Below, one piece after another: positions 35,492-44,499 of a stretch of 51,826 nucleotides of DNA. Numbering within the stretch: the stretch's first letter is position 1; the number at the start of each line of letters is the position of its first letter. This DNA comes from an uncultured Planktomarina sp. (GTDB taxonomy: Bacteria > Pseudomonadota > Alphaproteobacteria > Rhodobacterales > Rhodobacteraceae): positions 1 through 51,826 of the forward strand of contig CALSQF010000018.1 of the NCBI GenBank assembly GCA_943788425.1, written 5' to 3'. A program made the translations under genes and the position numbers. The notes under the pieces are model-generated. The model saw only the letters and a program-made list of their open reading frames with translations. It had not been told where the DNA came from and did no database searches.

Positions 35492-37009
35492 ATGACCAAA
35501 CCCGTGGTACTTTGTATTTTGGATGGATGGGGCTTGAGCGACACCAAGCAAGGCAACGCCCCTGCCCTGGCGCATACGCCTAATTTTGATCGCCTGATGG
35601 CGCATTGCCCAAATGCGCATTTAATCACCCATGGCCCTGATGCCGGTCTGCCCAGCGGACAGATGGGCAATTCCGAAGTTGGCCATACCAATATTGGAGC
35701 AGGCCGCGTGGTCGCGATGGACTTGGGGCAGATTGATCTTGCGATTGAGGACAAAAGTTTCTTTCAAAACTCCGCTATTTTGGACTTCGCCGCCAAACTC
35801 AAAGCCAGCGGTGGCGCAGCGCATCTCATGGGGGTCATTTCTGACGGCGGGGTGCATGGGCATCTGAGCCATCTCTTGGCAGCCAGCAATTTACTCTGCG
35901 ACATGGGTATTCCCGTGCTCATCCATGCCATTGCTGACGGGCGCGATGTCAGCCCCAGCTCAGCCACAGGCTATTTCGCCAACCTCCAAGATCAGCTGCC
36001 CCAAGGCGCGCAGATTTGCACAGTCATTGGCCGCTATTACGCTTTGGACCGCGACAACCGTTGGGAGCGGGTGCAAACCGCCTATAGCGCCATAGCCCAG
36101 GGCGTCGGCGTCAAAGCCGCCAACGCCCAAGAGGTAATCGCGCGCGCCTATGCGGAGGGGCAAACCGATGAGTTTATCCCCGCCAGCGTGATTGGCGATT
36201 ACGCGGGAATGCGACCACAAGATGGGTTAATGTGCCTAAATTTCCGTGCCGACCGGGCGCGTGAAATTCTGGCCGCCCTCTGCCAACCCGATTTTGACGC
36301 ATTTGACACAGCACCCCGGGTCACATTAACCGCGCAAATGGGGATGGTGTCTTATTCCGATGACCATGATACCTATCTCACAGCTGCCTTCCCAAAGCGC
36401 AATATCCCCAACACGCTGGGCGCATGGGTGGCGCAACATGGCAAGCGCCAATTTCGGCTCGCAGAAACGGAAAAATATCCCCATGTGACATTTTTCATGA
36501 ATGGTGGCCTGGAAGTGCCGGCAGCCGGCGAGGACCGCTTCATGCCCAGCTCCCCCAAGGTCGCAACCTATGATATGCAACCTGAAATGTCAGCCGCAGA
36601 AGTCACAGAGCGCTTTGTGGCCGCCATTGAGAAGGGCTATGATCTGATTATCACCAATTATGCAAATCCTGACATGGTTGGGCACACCGGTGACTTGCAG
36701 GCGGCAATCGCGGCTTGCGAAGCGGTGGATCACGGACTTGGCCAAGTGATTGAAGCACTCGAGCGCTGCGGCGGCAAGATGATTGTCACAGCAGATCATG
36801 GCAATTGCGAGATGATGATAGATCCCATCACCGGCGGGCCACACACAGCCCATACGACAAATCTGGTGCCGGTCATCGGGGTGGGCTTGCCACGGGAATG
36901 CCGATTGCGTGCCGGCCGATTGGCCGATCTTGCGCCCACGGTTCTTGAGCTGATGGATCTGCCCAAACCTGACGAAATGACCGGTCACTCCTTAATCACG
37001 CGCCCATGA
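35492..37009 (+). CDS. gpmI: 2,3-bisphosphoglycerate-independent phosphoglycerate mutase
   Basis: A 505-residue enzyme of the alkaline phosphatase superfamily. It shows LCILDGWGLS with the first metal Asp, QMGNSEVGHTNIGAG with the phosphoserine nucleophile, HAIADGRDVSP, and MIVTADHGNCEMM with metal-binding Asp and His. It interconverts 3- and 2-phosphoglycerate using manganese. The ATG at 35492 has AAAGGAG 8 bases upstream; a 27-residue longer frame is not supported. ctpA and rppH follow on the same strand after 197 bp. Confidence 0.97.
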   Translation: MTKPVVLCILDGWGLSDTKQGNAPALAHTPNFDRLMAHCPNAHLITHGPDAGLPSGQMGNSEVGHTNIGAGRVVAMDLGQIDLAIEDKSFFQNSAILDFAAKLKASGGAAHLMGVISDGGVHGHLSHLLAASNLLCDMGIPVLIHAIADGRDVSPSSATGYFANLQDQLPQGAQICTVIGRYYALDRDNRWERVQTAYSAIAQGVGVKAANAQEVIARAYAEGQTDEFIPASVIGDYAGMRPQDGLMCLNFRADRAREILAALCQPDFDAFDTAPRVTLTAQMGMVSYSDDHDTYLTAAFPKRNIPNTLGAWVAQHGKRQFRLAETEKYPHVTFFMNGGLEVPAAGEDRFMPSSPKVATYDMQPEMSAAEVTERFVAAIEKGYDLIITNYANPDMVGHTGDLQAAIAACEAVDHGLGQVIEALERCGGKMIVTADHGNCEMMIDPITGGPHTAHTTNLVPVIGVGLPRECRLRAGRLADLAPTVLELMDLPKPDEMTGHSLITRP

Positions 37010-37206
37010 CGGCAAAATCCCGCCCATTCTCACCGATATCGGCCGATAGATGAGCCGAGCCACCGTCTTAGGCCAAGAATAACGGGTTTTAGCGCGCGAT
37101 CAGCGCAGTAGGGGCTGGAAAGCCAGGGCAAGACAGGCTTTATATAAGCAAAGGCGCAAGTCGGGTAGCGCAGGGTACAGAGCCCCGATGCAAAAAGGAT
37201 TGTGAA

Positions 37207-38544
37207 ATGAAAAAGTTTTTGATTGCAGCGATGCTCGGCGGGCTTCTGGGGGTGGTGGTCGCCCCACAATTGGCTGGACCTCTTTTGGCCAAGGAAACCG
37301 ACCAAGCTCAGACCTATAAACAGCTTGAACTTTTTGGTGATATTTTTGATCGTATCCGTGCCCAATATGTCGAGGAAGTGGATGACAAAAGGCTGATTGA
37401 AGCCGCAATCAATGGCATGCTGACCTCGTTGGATCCGCATTCAAGCTACCTGTCGCCAGATGATGCCGATGATATGCGCATTCAAACCCGTGGCGCCTTT
37501 GGCGGCCTGGGGATTGAGGTGACGCAAGAGGATGGCTTTGTAAAAGTCATAACCCCAATTGATGACACCCCCGCGGCCGAGGCCGGGGTCGAACCTGGCG
37601 ATTTTATCACCCATGTGGACGGTGAAGGTCTTTTGGGCCTGACATTGGATGAGGCAGTGCAATTGATGCGCGGCCCGGTCGGGTCGGAAATCGTGATCAC
37701 GGTCGTGCGCGAAAGTGAACCGGAGCCGTTTGACATCAAAATCATCCGCGACACCATCAAATTAACCGCTGTGCGTGACAAGACAATTGGCGAGTCCGTC
37801 GTGATGCGGGTCAGCACATTTAATGATCAAACATACCCAAACCTTGAAGATGGCATCGCAAAGCAAATTGAGGCGGCAGGCGGCATTGAAAATATCAACG
37901 GCTTCGTCATTGATCTGCGCAACAACCCCGGCGGATTGCTCAGCCAAGCGATCAAAGTTTCGGACGCATTTTTAGAAAAAGGTGAGATCGTTTCAACCCG
38001 AGGGCGTGCGCCCGAAGATGGAGACCGTTGGAACGCTCGGGCCGGCGATTTGGCCCAAGGCAAACCGATTGTCGTTTTGATCAACGGCGGATCAGCTTCC
38101 GCCTCTGAGATTGTCGCTGGCGCACTCCAAGATCACCGCCGCGCGATTATTGTGGGCACCAAAAGCTTTGGAAAGGGCTCTGTTCAAACCATCATGCCAC
38201 TGGCGGGCGATGGGGCGATGCGTTTGACCACAGCGCGCTACTACACACCGTCAGGCCGGTCCATCCAAGCTCTTGGGGTCTCGCCCGACATCATAGTCGA
38301 ACAACCCCGAAAAGACCCCAGCAGCCTTGAGGATGAAGCCGCAGAGGATGCGGGCGCTATGCGCAGTGAGGCTGATTTGCGCGGATCGCTGAACAACGAC
38401 AGCCTGTCGGAGGCGGACCGCGATCAAATTGAGCAAGAGCGCGCCCGCGCCGAGGAAGCCGCGAAGCTACGCGATGACGATTTCCAACTGTCCTATGCGA
38501 TTGATCTGCTCAAGGGTCTGTCGGCCATCCAACCGGCACAATAG
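37207..38544 (+). CDS. ctpA: Carboxy-terminal processing protease (S41)
   Basis: A 445-residue periplasmic S41 protease. A signal peptide (residues 1-29) comes first, then LTSLDPHSSYL, a PDZ domain (about 85-170) with GIGVEVTQ-type sequence (GLGIEVTQEDGF), and the catalytic domain. The catalytic Ser is in NGGSASASEI and the general-base Lys in GTKSFGKGSVQ. It trims C-termini of envelope proteins and often regulates murein hydrolases. The C-terminal 90 residues are acidic and charged. It starts 197 bp after gpmI and ends 3 bp before rppH, which is coupled. Confidence 0.95.
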   Translation: MKKFLIAAMLGGLLGVVVAPQLAGPLLAKETDQAQTYKQLELFGDIFDRIRAQYVEEVDDKRLIEAAINGMLTSLDPHSSYLSPDDADDMRIQTRGAFGGLGIEVTQEDGFVKVITPIDDTPAAEAGVEPGDFITHVDGEGLLGLTLDEAVQLMRGPVGSEIVITVVRESEPEPFDIKIIRDTIKLTAVRDKTIGESVVMRVSTFNDQTYPNLEDGIAKQIEAAGGIENINGFVIDLRNNPGGLLSQAIKVSDAFLEKGEIVSTRGRAPEDGDRWNARAGDLAQGKPIVVLINGGSASASEIVAGALQDHRRAIIVGTKSFGKGSVQTIMPLAGDGAMRLTTARYYTPSGRSIQALGVSPDIIVEQPRKDPSSLEDEAAEDAGAMRSEADLRGSLNNDSLSEADRDQIEQERARAEEAAKLRDDDFQLSYAIDLLKGLSAIQPAQ

Positions 38545-38547
38545 CAG

Positions 38548-39033
38548 ATGCAACAGTCTGATATTGAACAGCTGCCCTATAGACCCAATGTCGGCGTCAT
38601 GCTCATCAATCCTGCGGGCTTGGTCTTCGTGGCTCAAAGGCTCGAACACTATTCAGAGGCGTGGCAAATGCCTCAGGGGGGCATTGATCCCGGCGAAGAC
38701 GCTCGCGTGGCTGCCCTGCGTGAACTGGAGGAAGAAACCGGGGTTCCAGCGCAAAAAGTGCAGATCCTTGCCGAAACCCCCGGCTGGATTCCCTATGAGT
38801 TGCCTGCGGATTTGATCCCTCAGCTCTGGGGAGGCAAATACCGTGGTCAGCAACAAAAATGGTTTTTGATGCGTTTTCTAGGTGAAGATTCGGACGTCAA
38901 TATTGACACAGATGAGCCTGAATTTTCCGATTGGAAATGGATTGCCCCGGCCGAGCTGCCCGAAGCAATTGTCCCTTTCAAGCGCGATGTTTACCGCTCT
39001 GTGCTCGCCGCATTTAAGGAGCATCTCTCGTAA
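38548..39033 (+). CDS. rppH: RNA pyrophosphohydrolase RppH
   Basis: A 161-residue Nudix hydrolase. The Nudix box is [20 protein letters not shown] (residues 44-63) followed by [24 protein letters not shown] and WQMPQGGI, with [11 protein letters not shown], match RppH/NudH. It removes pyrophosphate from 5'-triphosphate mRNA ends and starts RNA decay. It follows ctpA by 3 bp. It is convergent with the metallophosphatase gene across a long hairpin. Confidence 0.94.
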   Translation: MQQSDIEQLPYRPNVGVMLINPAGLVFVAQRLEHYSEAWQMPQGGIDPGEDARVAALRELEEETGVPAQKVQILAETPGWIPYELPADLIPQLWGGKYRGQQQKWFLMRFLGEDSDVNIDTDEPEFSDWKWIAPAELPEAIVPFKRDVYRSVLAAFKEHLS

Positions 39034-39107
39034 GGGCATCGCCATTACGCGCAGGCGCCCGCCCGGGCAGGCCCGCATCTTGGTCGAATGCCGAAACGGG
39101 TTTCATG

Positions 39108-39139
39108 CATAGGTCTGTCATCGTGGCCACAGACCTATG
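39108..39139. terminator. 11-bp inverted repeat between rppH and the metallophosphatase gene
   Basis: A perfect 11-bp repeat (CATAGGTCTGT and its complement) with a 10-base loop. It overlaps the last bases and stop of the metallophosphatase gene (39135). There is no T run on either side. It probably serves as a two-way transcript end. Confidence 0.5.
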
Positions 39140-39866
39140 TAGGCTTGGATATTTTGCTCCTGCCCTGCGCAGTCAAAATGCTGCAATTCCGCCCTTCAAA
39201 GACCGCAGCCGTAAGCGGATGACCATAGCCAGCACCGCTGTCCAAGTTTATTCTGTTGCCATAATGGCAAGCCTGCTCGACCGGGGAATGGCCATGCACA
39301 ATAAGTTTTGGATGCCGGCCCATGAACTCCAAAAACTCTTCGCGTATCCACAAAAGATCTTCTTCAGACTGGTCGGATAGCGCAATACCGGGACGGATAC
39401 CTGCATGGCAAAAGAACAGATCCTCTGTCTCATGGACCAAAGGGCAGCCTTCCAGAAAGTCACGATGCGCTTTTGGAACCCTGCGCAACGCCTCTTCATG
39501 CACCGCAGAGAGCCGACGGCGTGTGCTGAAATCCAGCCCGTAAGAGCGCAGCGTATCTTGCCCACCCAACCGCTCGTGCAGCCAGCTCAAATCTGTAAAG
39601 AGATGCGGATCCGCCCGGCTTGGGGTTTGCAAGAACCACTCAAACATCCGGTCATGATTGCCTTTTAAAAATGTCCAATGTCGCCCGGCAACGCGGCCTT
39701 GGATCAAAAAATCCAAAACCCCGCGGCTGTCAGGCCCTCGATCAATATAGTCACCAAGAAATACGATGGGGGCCTCAGGCCCACCATCCTTTTCAATCCA
39801 TTCAACGGCTTGGATCAAACCGGCCAATTGACCATGAATATCACCAATCGCGTAGAGGGCGGTCAT
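39135..39866 (-). CDS. Metallophosphoesterase (serine/threonine phosphatase-like)
   Basis: A 243-residue calcineurin-like phosphoesterase with all metal motifs: AIGDIHGQ (7-14), FLGDYIDRGPDS, LKGNHDRM and, later, IVHGHSP. The layout resembles bacterial PrpA/ApaH-type PPP phosphatases. Possible substrates are phosphoproteins or diadenosine polyphosphates; sequence alone does not decide. The start overlaps the serA stop by 4 bp, so it is translated with serA. Confidence 0.92.
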   Translation of the reverse strand: MTALYAIGDIHGQLAGLIQAVEWIEKDGGPEAPIVFLGDYIDRGPDSRGVLDFLIQGRVAGRHWTFLKGNHDRMFEWFLQTPSRADPHLFTDLSWLHERLGGQDTLRSYGLDFSTRRRLSAVHEEALRRVPKAHRDFLEGCPLVHETEDLFFCHAGIRPGIALSDQSEEDLLWIREEFLEFMGRHPKLIVHGHSPVEQACHYGNRINLDSGAGYGHPLTAAVFEGRNCSILTAQGRSKISKPT

Positions 39867-41458
39867 GAGACATCAAACTCCAAGTGACTGACTTGATTAA
39901 ATTTCCCAGTCGCCTGCAACTCAGCCAAAACCACATCGGAGACCGGCGCATCCACGTAAAGCAAAGCAATCGCCTGCCCACCCTCTGACGCACGACCCAA
40001 TGTAAAATTCGCGATATTCACGTTATTTTTTCCCATGGTAGAGCCCAATACACCGATGATGCCCGGCACGTCATCATTGGTCGTATACAGCATGTGGCGC
40101 CCGATTTCAGCATCTACATTGATGCCTTTGATTTGGATAAAGCGCGGCTTACCATCACTGAACACTGTTCCGGCGACAGAGCGTTCCCGCGTTTCCGTGA
40201 CCACTGTAACTTTGATGTAAGCGTCAAATACACCAGATTTATTTTGATTGGTGGTGCTGATCTTAATACCACGCTCTTCGGCAATCACCGGAGCGCTGAC
40301 CATATTCACGTCAGGATTACCCGCTTTCATGATCCCTGCCACGACGCCGCAGTTGAGCGCAGCAAGATTCATCGACGAGACTGTACCATCATATAAAATA
40401 TTAATCGCCTTAATTGGCTCGGAGGTCATTTGCCCAATAAAGGCGCCCAAATGCCCAGCCAAGGCCAACCATGGCCCCATGATCTTGGCTTCTTCTGCTG
40501 TCACCGATGGCATATTCAGCGCATTGGTCACAGCGCCCGTCAGCAGATAGTCAGACATTTGCTCAGCCACTTGCACAGCAACGTTTTCCTGCGCTTCCGT
40601 TGTCGCTGCGCCCAAGTGCGGGGTGCAAACCACGTTGGGCAGGTTAAACAATGGGCTGTCCGTTGCTGGCTCCACTTCGAACACATCGAAGGCTGCCCCA
40701 GCGACATGGCCCGATTTCAGAGCTTCGGCCAAAGCTGCCTCATCAACCAAACCACCGCGGGCGCAGTTTATGACCCGCACACCGGGCTTCATTTTGGCAA
40801 TCGCTTCTGCGTTCAAAATATTACTGGTCTGCTCAGTTTTCGGTACATGCAGCGTGATGAAATCGGCCCGCGCCAAAAGATCGTCTAAGTCGACTTTTTG
40901 CACGCCCAATTTTTCGGCCCGCTCTTCTGACAGGAAGGGGTCATAGGCCACAACTTTCATCTTGAGGCCCAGGGCGCGCTCACAGACGATGCCGCCGATA
41001 TTGCCAGCCCCTATGACGCCAAGTGTCTTGCCCGTAAGCTCAACACCCATGAAATTGGACTTTTCCCATTTCCCCGCATGGGTCGAGGCGCTGGCCTCAG
41101 GAATTTGACGCGCCACAGCGAACATCATCGCGATGGCGTGTTCTGCGGTGGTGATCATATTGCCAAAGGGCGTGTTCATCACAATCACACCTTTTTTCGA
41201 GGCTGCGGCACGGTCGATATTATCCACCCCAATGCCGGCCCGGCCAATCACCTTGAGATTGGTTGCGGCATTGATAATTTTTTCTGTGGCTTTGGTCGCA
41301 GAGCGAATAGCCAAACCATCATATTGATCAATGACAGCGAGCAATTTGTCCTTGTCTTTGCCAATACTTGGATCAAAATCCACGTCGATACCACGATCAC
41401 GGAAGATTTGAATCGCAGTTTCAGAGAGTTTGTCAGATACGAGTACTTTCGGGGCCAT
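39863..41458 (-). CDS. serA: D-3-phosphoglycerate dehydrogenase
   Basis: A 531-residue long-form SerA. It has the NAD loop GVIGAGNIGG, the substrate/NAD domain with INCARGGLVDE and the catalytic His region VCTPHLGAAT, an intervening domain, and a C-terminal ACT domain (NVNIANFTLGRASEGG) that usually gives serine feedback. It oxidises 3-phosphoglycerate to 3-phosphohydroxypyruvate. serC lies 57 bp upstream on the same strand and serB about 2 kb away, so the whole serine pathway is clustered. Confidence 0.97.
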   Translation of the reverse strand: MAPKVLVSDKLSETAIQIFRDRGIDVDFDPSIGKDKDKLLAVIDQYDGLAIRSATKATEKIINAATNLKVIGRAGIGVDNIDRAAASKKGVIVMNTPFGNMITTAEHAIAMMFAVARQIPEASASTHAGKWEKSNFMGVELTGKTLGVIGAGNIGGIVCERALGLKMKVVAYDPFLSEERAEKLGVQKVDLDDLLARADFITLHVPKTEQTSNILNAEAIAKMKPGVRVINCARGGLVDEAALAEALKSGHVAGAAFDVFEVEPATDSPLFNLPNVVCTPHLGAATTEAQENVAVQVAEQMSDYLLTGAVTNALNMPSVTAEEAKIMGPWLALAGHLGAFIGQMTSEPIKAINILYDGTVSSMNLAALNCGVVAGIMKAGNPDVNMVSAPVIAEERGIKISTTNQNKSGVFDAYIKVTVVTETRERSVAGTVFSDGKPRFIQIKGINVDAEIGRHMLYTTNDDVPGIIGVLGSTMGKNNVNIANFTLGRASEGGQAIALLYVDAPVSDVVLAELQATGKFNQVSHLEFDVS

Positions 41459-41515
41459 GTCGGCACTCCTTATTTTAAGAGGGAAGAAAGCGGGGCACCC
41501 GGCCCCAGCTCAAAA

Positions 41516-42658
41516 TTATTGTGCGTCAAGCTCGCAGCGGTAAGCCCATTCCAGCCAGGGCAACATCGCCAAGATGTCTGCGGTTTCAACCGTGGCACCG
41601 CACCACACACGCAGGCCTGCTGGCGCGTCGCGATAGGCGCCAATGTCGAGGGCAGCACCCTCCGCCTCCAGACGTTTCGCGACCGCTTTGGCAAAGCCTG
41701 CCAGGTCTTGAATGCGCGGATCGGTGAATTTCAAACAAACCGAGGTGACCGAGCGCGTCGCCGGATCCACCGCCAGATTGTCAATCCAATCGCGGGTGTC
41801 GCAAAAATCCCAAACCGCTTCAGCATTGGCCTGTGCACGGGCCATCAACCCTGCAAGACCACCAAGGCTTTCAGCCCAGTCCAGTGCAAACAAATAATCC
41901 TCAACGCAAAGCATCGAGGGCGTGTTGATCGTTTCACCTCGAAAAATGCCCTCAATCAATTTGCCGCCCTTGGTCAGTCGGAAAATCTTCGGCATGGGCC
42001 AAGGCGGCGTGTAACTTTCCAGCCGTTCCACCGCACGCGGTGACAAGATAAGCACCCCATGCGCAGCTTCTCCGCCAAGCACTTTTTGCCAGCTGAAGGT
42101 CGTCACATCGAGCTTATCCCAAGGCAGATTTACAGCAAATGCCGCGGAAGTCGCGTCGCACAGTGTCAAACCCGCACGATCGGATGGTATTGCAGACCCA
42201 TCACGCATGCACACGCCGGAGGTCGTACCGTTCCAAGTGAAACAAACATCATGGTCATAATTCAGCGTCGCCATGTCGAAAATCTCACCATAGGGGGCGA
42301 TATGTTCGGAGGCGTCGATCTTGAGCTGTTTCACCACGTCGCTGACCCAGCCGGCGCCAAAGCTCTCCCAAGCAACCATTTGCGCCGCGCGTGCGCCCAG
42401 CAAAGACCACATGGCCATCTCAAAAGCGCCGGTATCAGAGGCCGGCACGATGCCGATTTTGTAGTCTGCCGGAATATTGAGAACGCGGCGGGTTTGCTCA
42501 ATGGCCTCAGCCAATTTTGCTTTGCCGCCTGCTGCACGATGCGAACGGCCAAGCCACGCGTCGTTCAAAGCAGTCTGGGTCCATGTGGGGGGTTTGGCGC
42601 AGGGGCCAGAAGAAAAACGCGGATTTGCCGGCCGCGATGCCGGGTATTCAATAGCCAT
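41516..42658 (-). CDS. serC: Phosphoserine aminotransferase
   Basis: A 380-residue class V aminotransferase of the alphaproteobacterial SerC type. The PLP lysine is in [26 protein letters not shown] is at the N-terminus, and [15 protein letters not shown] binds PLP phosphate. It converts phosphohydroxypyruvate to phosphoserine with glutamate. The start at 42658 has GAGAGGA 7 bases upstream; a longer frame would read into the leader hairpin. A candidate serC leader RNA precedes it, and serA follows. Confidence 0.96.
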   Translation of the reverse strand: MAIEYPASRPANPRFSSGPCAKPPTWTQTALNDAWLGRSHRAAGGKAKLAEAIEQTRRVLNIPADYKIGIVPASDTGAFEMAMWSLLGARAAQMVAWESFGAGWVSDVVKQLKIDASEHIAPYGEIFDMATLNYDHDVCFTWNGTTSGVCMRDGSAIPSDRAGLTLCDATSAAFAVNLPWDKLDVTTFSWQKVLGGEAAHGVLILSPRAVERLESYTPPWPMPKIFRLTKGGKLIEGIFRGETINTPSMLCVEDYLFALDWAESLGGLAGLMARAQANAEAVWDFCDTRDWIDNLAVDPATRSVTSVCLKFTDPRIQDLAGFAKAVAKRLEAEGAALDIGAYRDAPAGLRVWCGATVETADILAMLPWLEWAYRCELDAQ

Positions 42659-42674
42659 CAATGCTATCCTCTCA

Positions 42675-42720
42675 GATATGCGCCCTTCGTTGGGGAAGGG
42701 TGTCCCACGCGTCGGCCTAT
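42675..42720 (-). ncRNA. Candidate serC-motif leader RNA
   Basis: The minus-strand leader just upstream of serC has a perfect 6-bp hairpin (CCCTTC and its complement, 42683-42700) with a 6-base loop, flanked on the 5' side by GTGGGACA. It ends about 25 bases before the start codon. The alphaproteobacterial serC RNA motif occupies this position and is compact in the same way. Identification is by location and recalled consensus, not by a covariance search. Confidence 0.55.
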
Positions 42721-42848
42721 TGTTTTGCGCACCGAGCCACAAGAGCAGAAATGTCGGATTTCACACAAATTGCATCGTAGCCAGGCCACAATCTGAGCCG
42801 ATCGGAAACTTCGTCATTCAGAACAGAAAACCAGCCCTCGGAAGGCTA

Positions 42849-43346
42849 TCAAGGATAGGCCGCCCGCAGCTGGGCTATTTTTGCCTCGGTCACATCCCCC
42901 TCGATAAGCACATAGACTTGGCCATCACGGCCCACCAGAGCGGTGTAAATCTCGTCACGACCCTCTATGCCCAGCTGCGTGTTGAAAGCGCGCTGACTCG
43001 AATAAATCGTAATTGTCCGAGCGCGCATCGCAGTCGAGGTGATGCCAGAGCGCATGCCATTATCAACGAAACTGCGAAACAGAGCCGCACCGCGACCCAC
43101 TACGGGCAGTTCAACCCAAGCCGCTCCCCCGCGCTCCTGCAACCCTAAACCTGCCACCCAAGCGTTGATGCTCGGCTGTTGGTTCCGTTTATAGGCAATA
43201 AAAACAATCGTGGGGTCTCCAGGAAGATCGTCAGGCAAACTGACGGCCCGCCCGTTCAAATCATCGGCATCAAGCGTAGGAAACTGTCGCTCCGCAATCG
43301 CCGCATTGGCCAAAAACACCACGATCAGCGCCACAAAAATTCGCAT
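42849..43346 (-). CDS. Periplasmic thioredoxin-fold protein without a CxxC site
   Basis: A 165-residue protein with a signal peptide (residues 1-18, ending AAIA). The body has the pattern of AhpC/thioredoxin-like folds (LNGRAVSLPDDLPGDPTIVFIAYKR, then ALVGRDGQVYVLIEGDV), but no CxxC active site and no cysteine at all. So a redox role is doubtful; it may be a scaffold or assembly factor of the ATP10 or YtfJ kind. It is divergent from serB (116 bp between starts) and has the same orientation as serC. Confidence 0.65.
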   Translation of the reverse strand: MRIFVALIVVFLANAAIAERQFPTLDADDLNGRAVSLPDDLPGDPTIVFIAYKRNQQPSINAWVAGLGLQERGGAAWVELPVVGRGAALFRSFVDNGMRSGITSTAMRARTITIYSSQRAFNTQLGIEGRDEIYTALVGRDGQVYVLIEGDVTEAKIAQLRAAYP

Positions 43347-43462
43347 TAACGTATCCTTTACCCCACATCCGATTCAGACTTCTTTCGCTGGGCAGCTGTC
43401 TTTGGATCACTTGCAACTCATCAAACTTCTTGGCACATGACCGCAAAGAAGGAATTTTGCGG

Positions 43463-44343
43463 ATGTTTGTAACCACTTTATTGTGCCAGCCGGGCCAAGC
43501 GGCCATAACCCCTTCACTGGCACAATCGCTTTGCAACGCCTGGGGTGGGCGGGACCTGACTTGGTTGGCACCGCGCGAGGCGGTGGAATTTGAATGCCTA
43601 CAAAACCCCGACACCCTCTGGCAGGTGTGGCAAGACATGCAGGCGCAGCAGATTGATCTTGTCGTGCAGCCCAGCGTCGGGCGATGCAAGAAAATGTTAC
43701 TGGCCGATATGGACAGCACCATGATCGAGCAAGAGTGTATCGATGAGCTGGCCGTAGAAGCTGGCGTTGGTGAAGAGGTCGCACAGATCACCGCAAGAGC
43801 GATGAATGGCGAATTGGATTTCGAACAAGCCTTGCAAGAGCGCACCGGGCTGCTCAAGGGGCTGGCGGTTGAGATTATTGACAAGGTCTATCAAACGCGC
43901 ATCACCTTTATGCCCGGAGGCGCGCAGCTTTTGGCAACGATGAAAGCGCATGGCGCCTATGCCGATCTTGTGAGCGGCGGTTTTACAGACTTCACAACAA
44001 AGGTCGCCCACAAGCTGGGGTTTGATAGCCACCGGGCCAACCGGTTGCTGCAAGCGGATCAATATTTGACGGGTGAGGTGGCTCATCCCATTTTAGGCCA
44101 GCAAGCCAAGGTGACCGCACTCAACGAGCTCACCGCCGCACGCGGCCTCTCAAGGCTCAAGATGTACTGGCCGTTGGAGATGGCGCCAATGATTTGGGCA
44201 TGTTGCAACTGGCCGGGACCGGCGTGGCGCTTCATGCCAAACCTATCGTTCAAGAGCAGGTGTCGGTGCGCATCAATCACGGGGATTTGACCGCGCTGCT
44301 CTACCTGCAAGGCTATTCCTCTTCGCAATTTGTCACGAGCTAA
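43463..44343 (+). pseudogene. serB: Phosphoserine phosphatase, frameshifted
   Basis: A SerB of about 293 residues, split by one missing base. The start at 43463 has AAGGAA upstream. The HAD motif is LLADMDSTMIEQECIDELA (Asp82 and Asp84), and DLVSGGFTDF is motif II. The frame is lost at about 44151-44154 after TAARGLS. The proper continuation, AQDVLAVGDGANDLGML with motif III/IV residues to the end SSQFVTS, is in the next frame. The length is exactly one base short of a whole number of codons. It makes the final step of serine synthesis, and with serA and serC intact a sequence error is more likely than loss. Confidence 0.9.
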
Positions 44344-44499
44344 CACCTGCTGCGCCAAAGTGAAGGCCGGAGAGGCGGGTTAAATATGCAATGAAGGACC
44401 CCTGCATCATTCAAAGACGTCTTGCAGCCTAAGGGTGCCACCGGGTGAAGAATGCCGAGCCAAATGGGCCTTTTGCAAAGGTCTTAGTAGCCGAATGAC

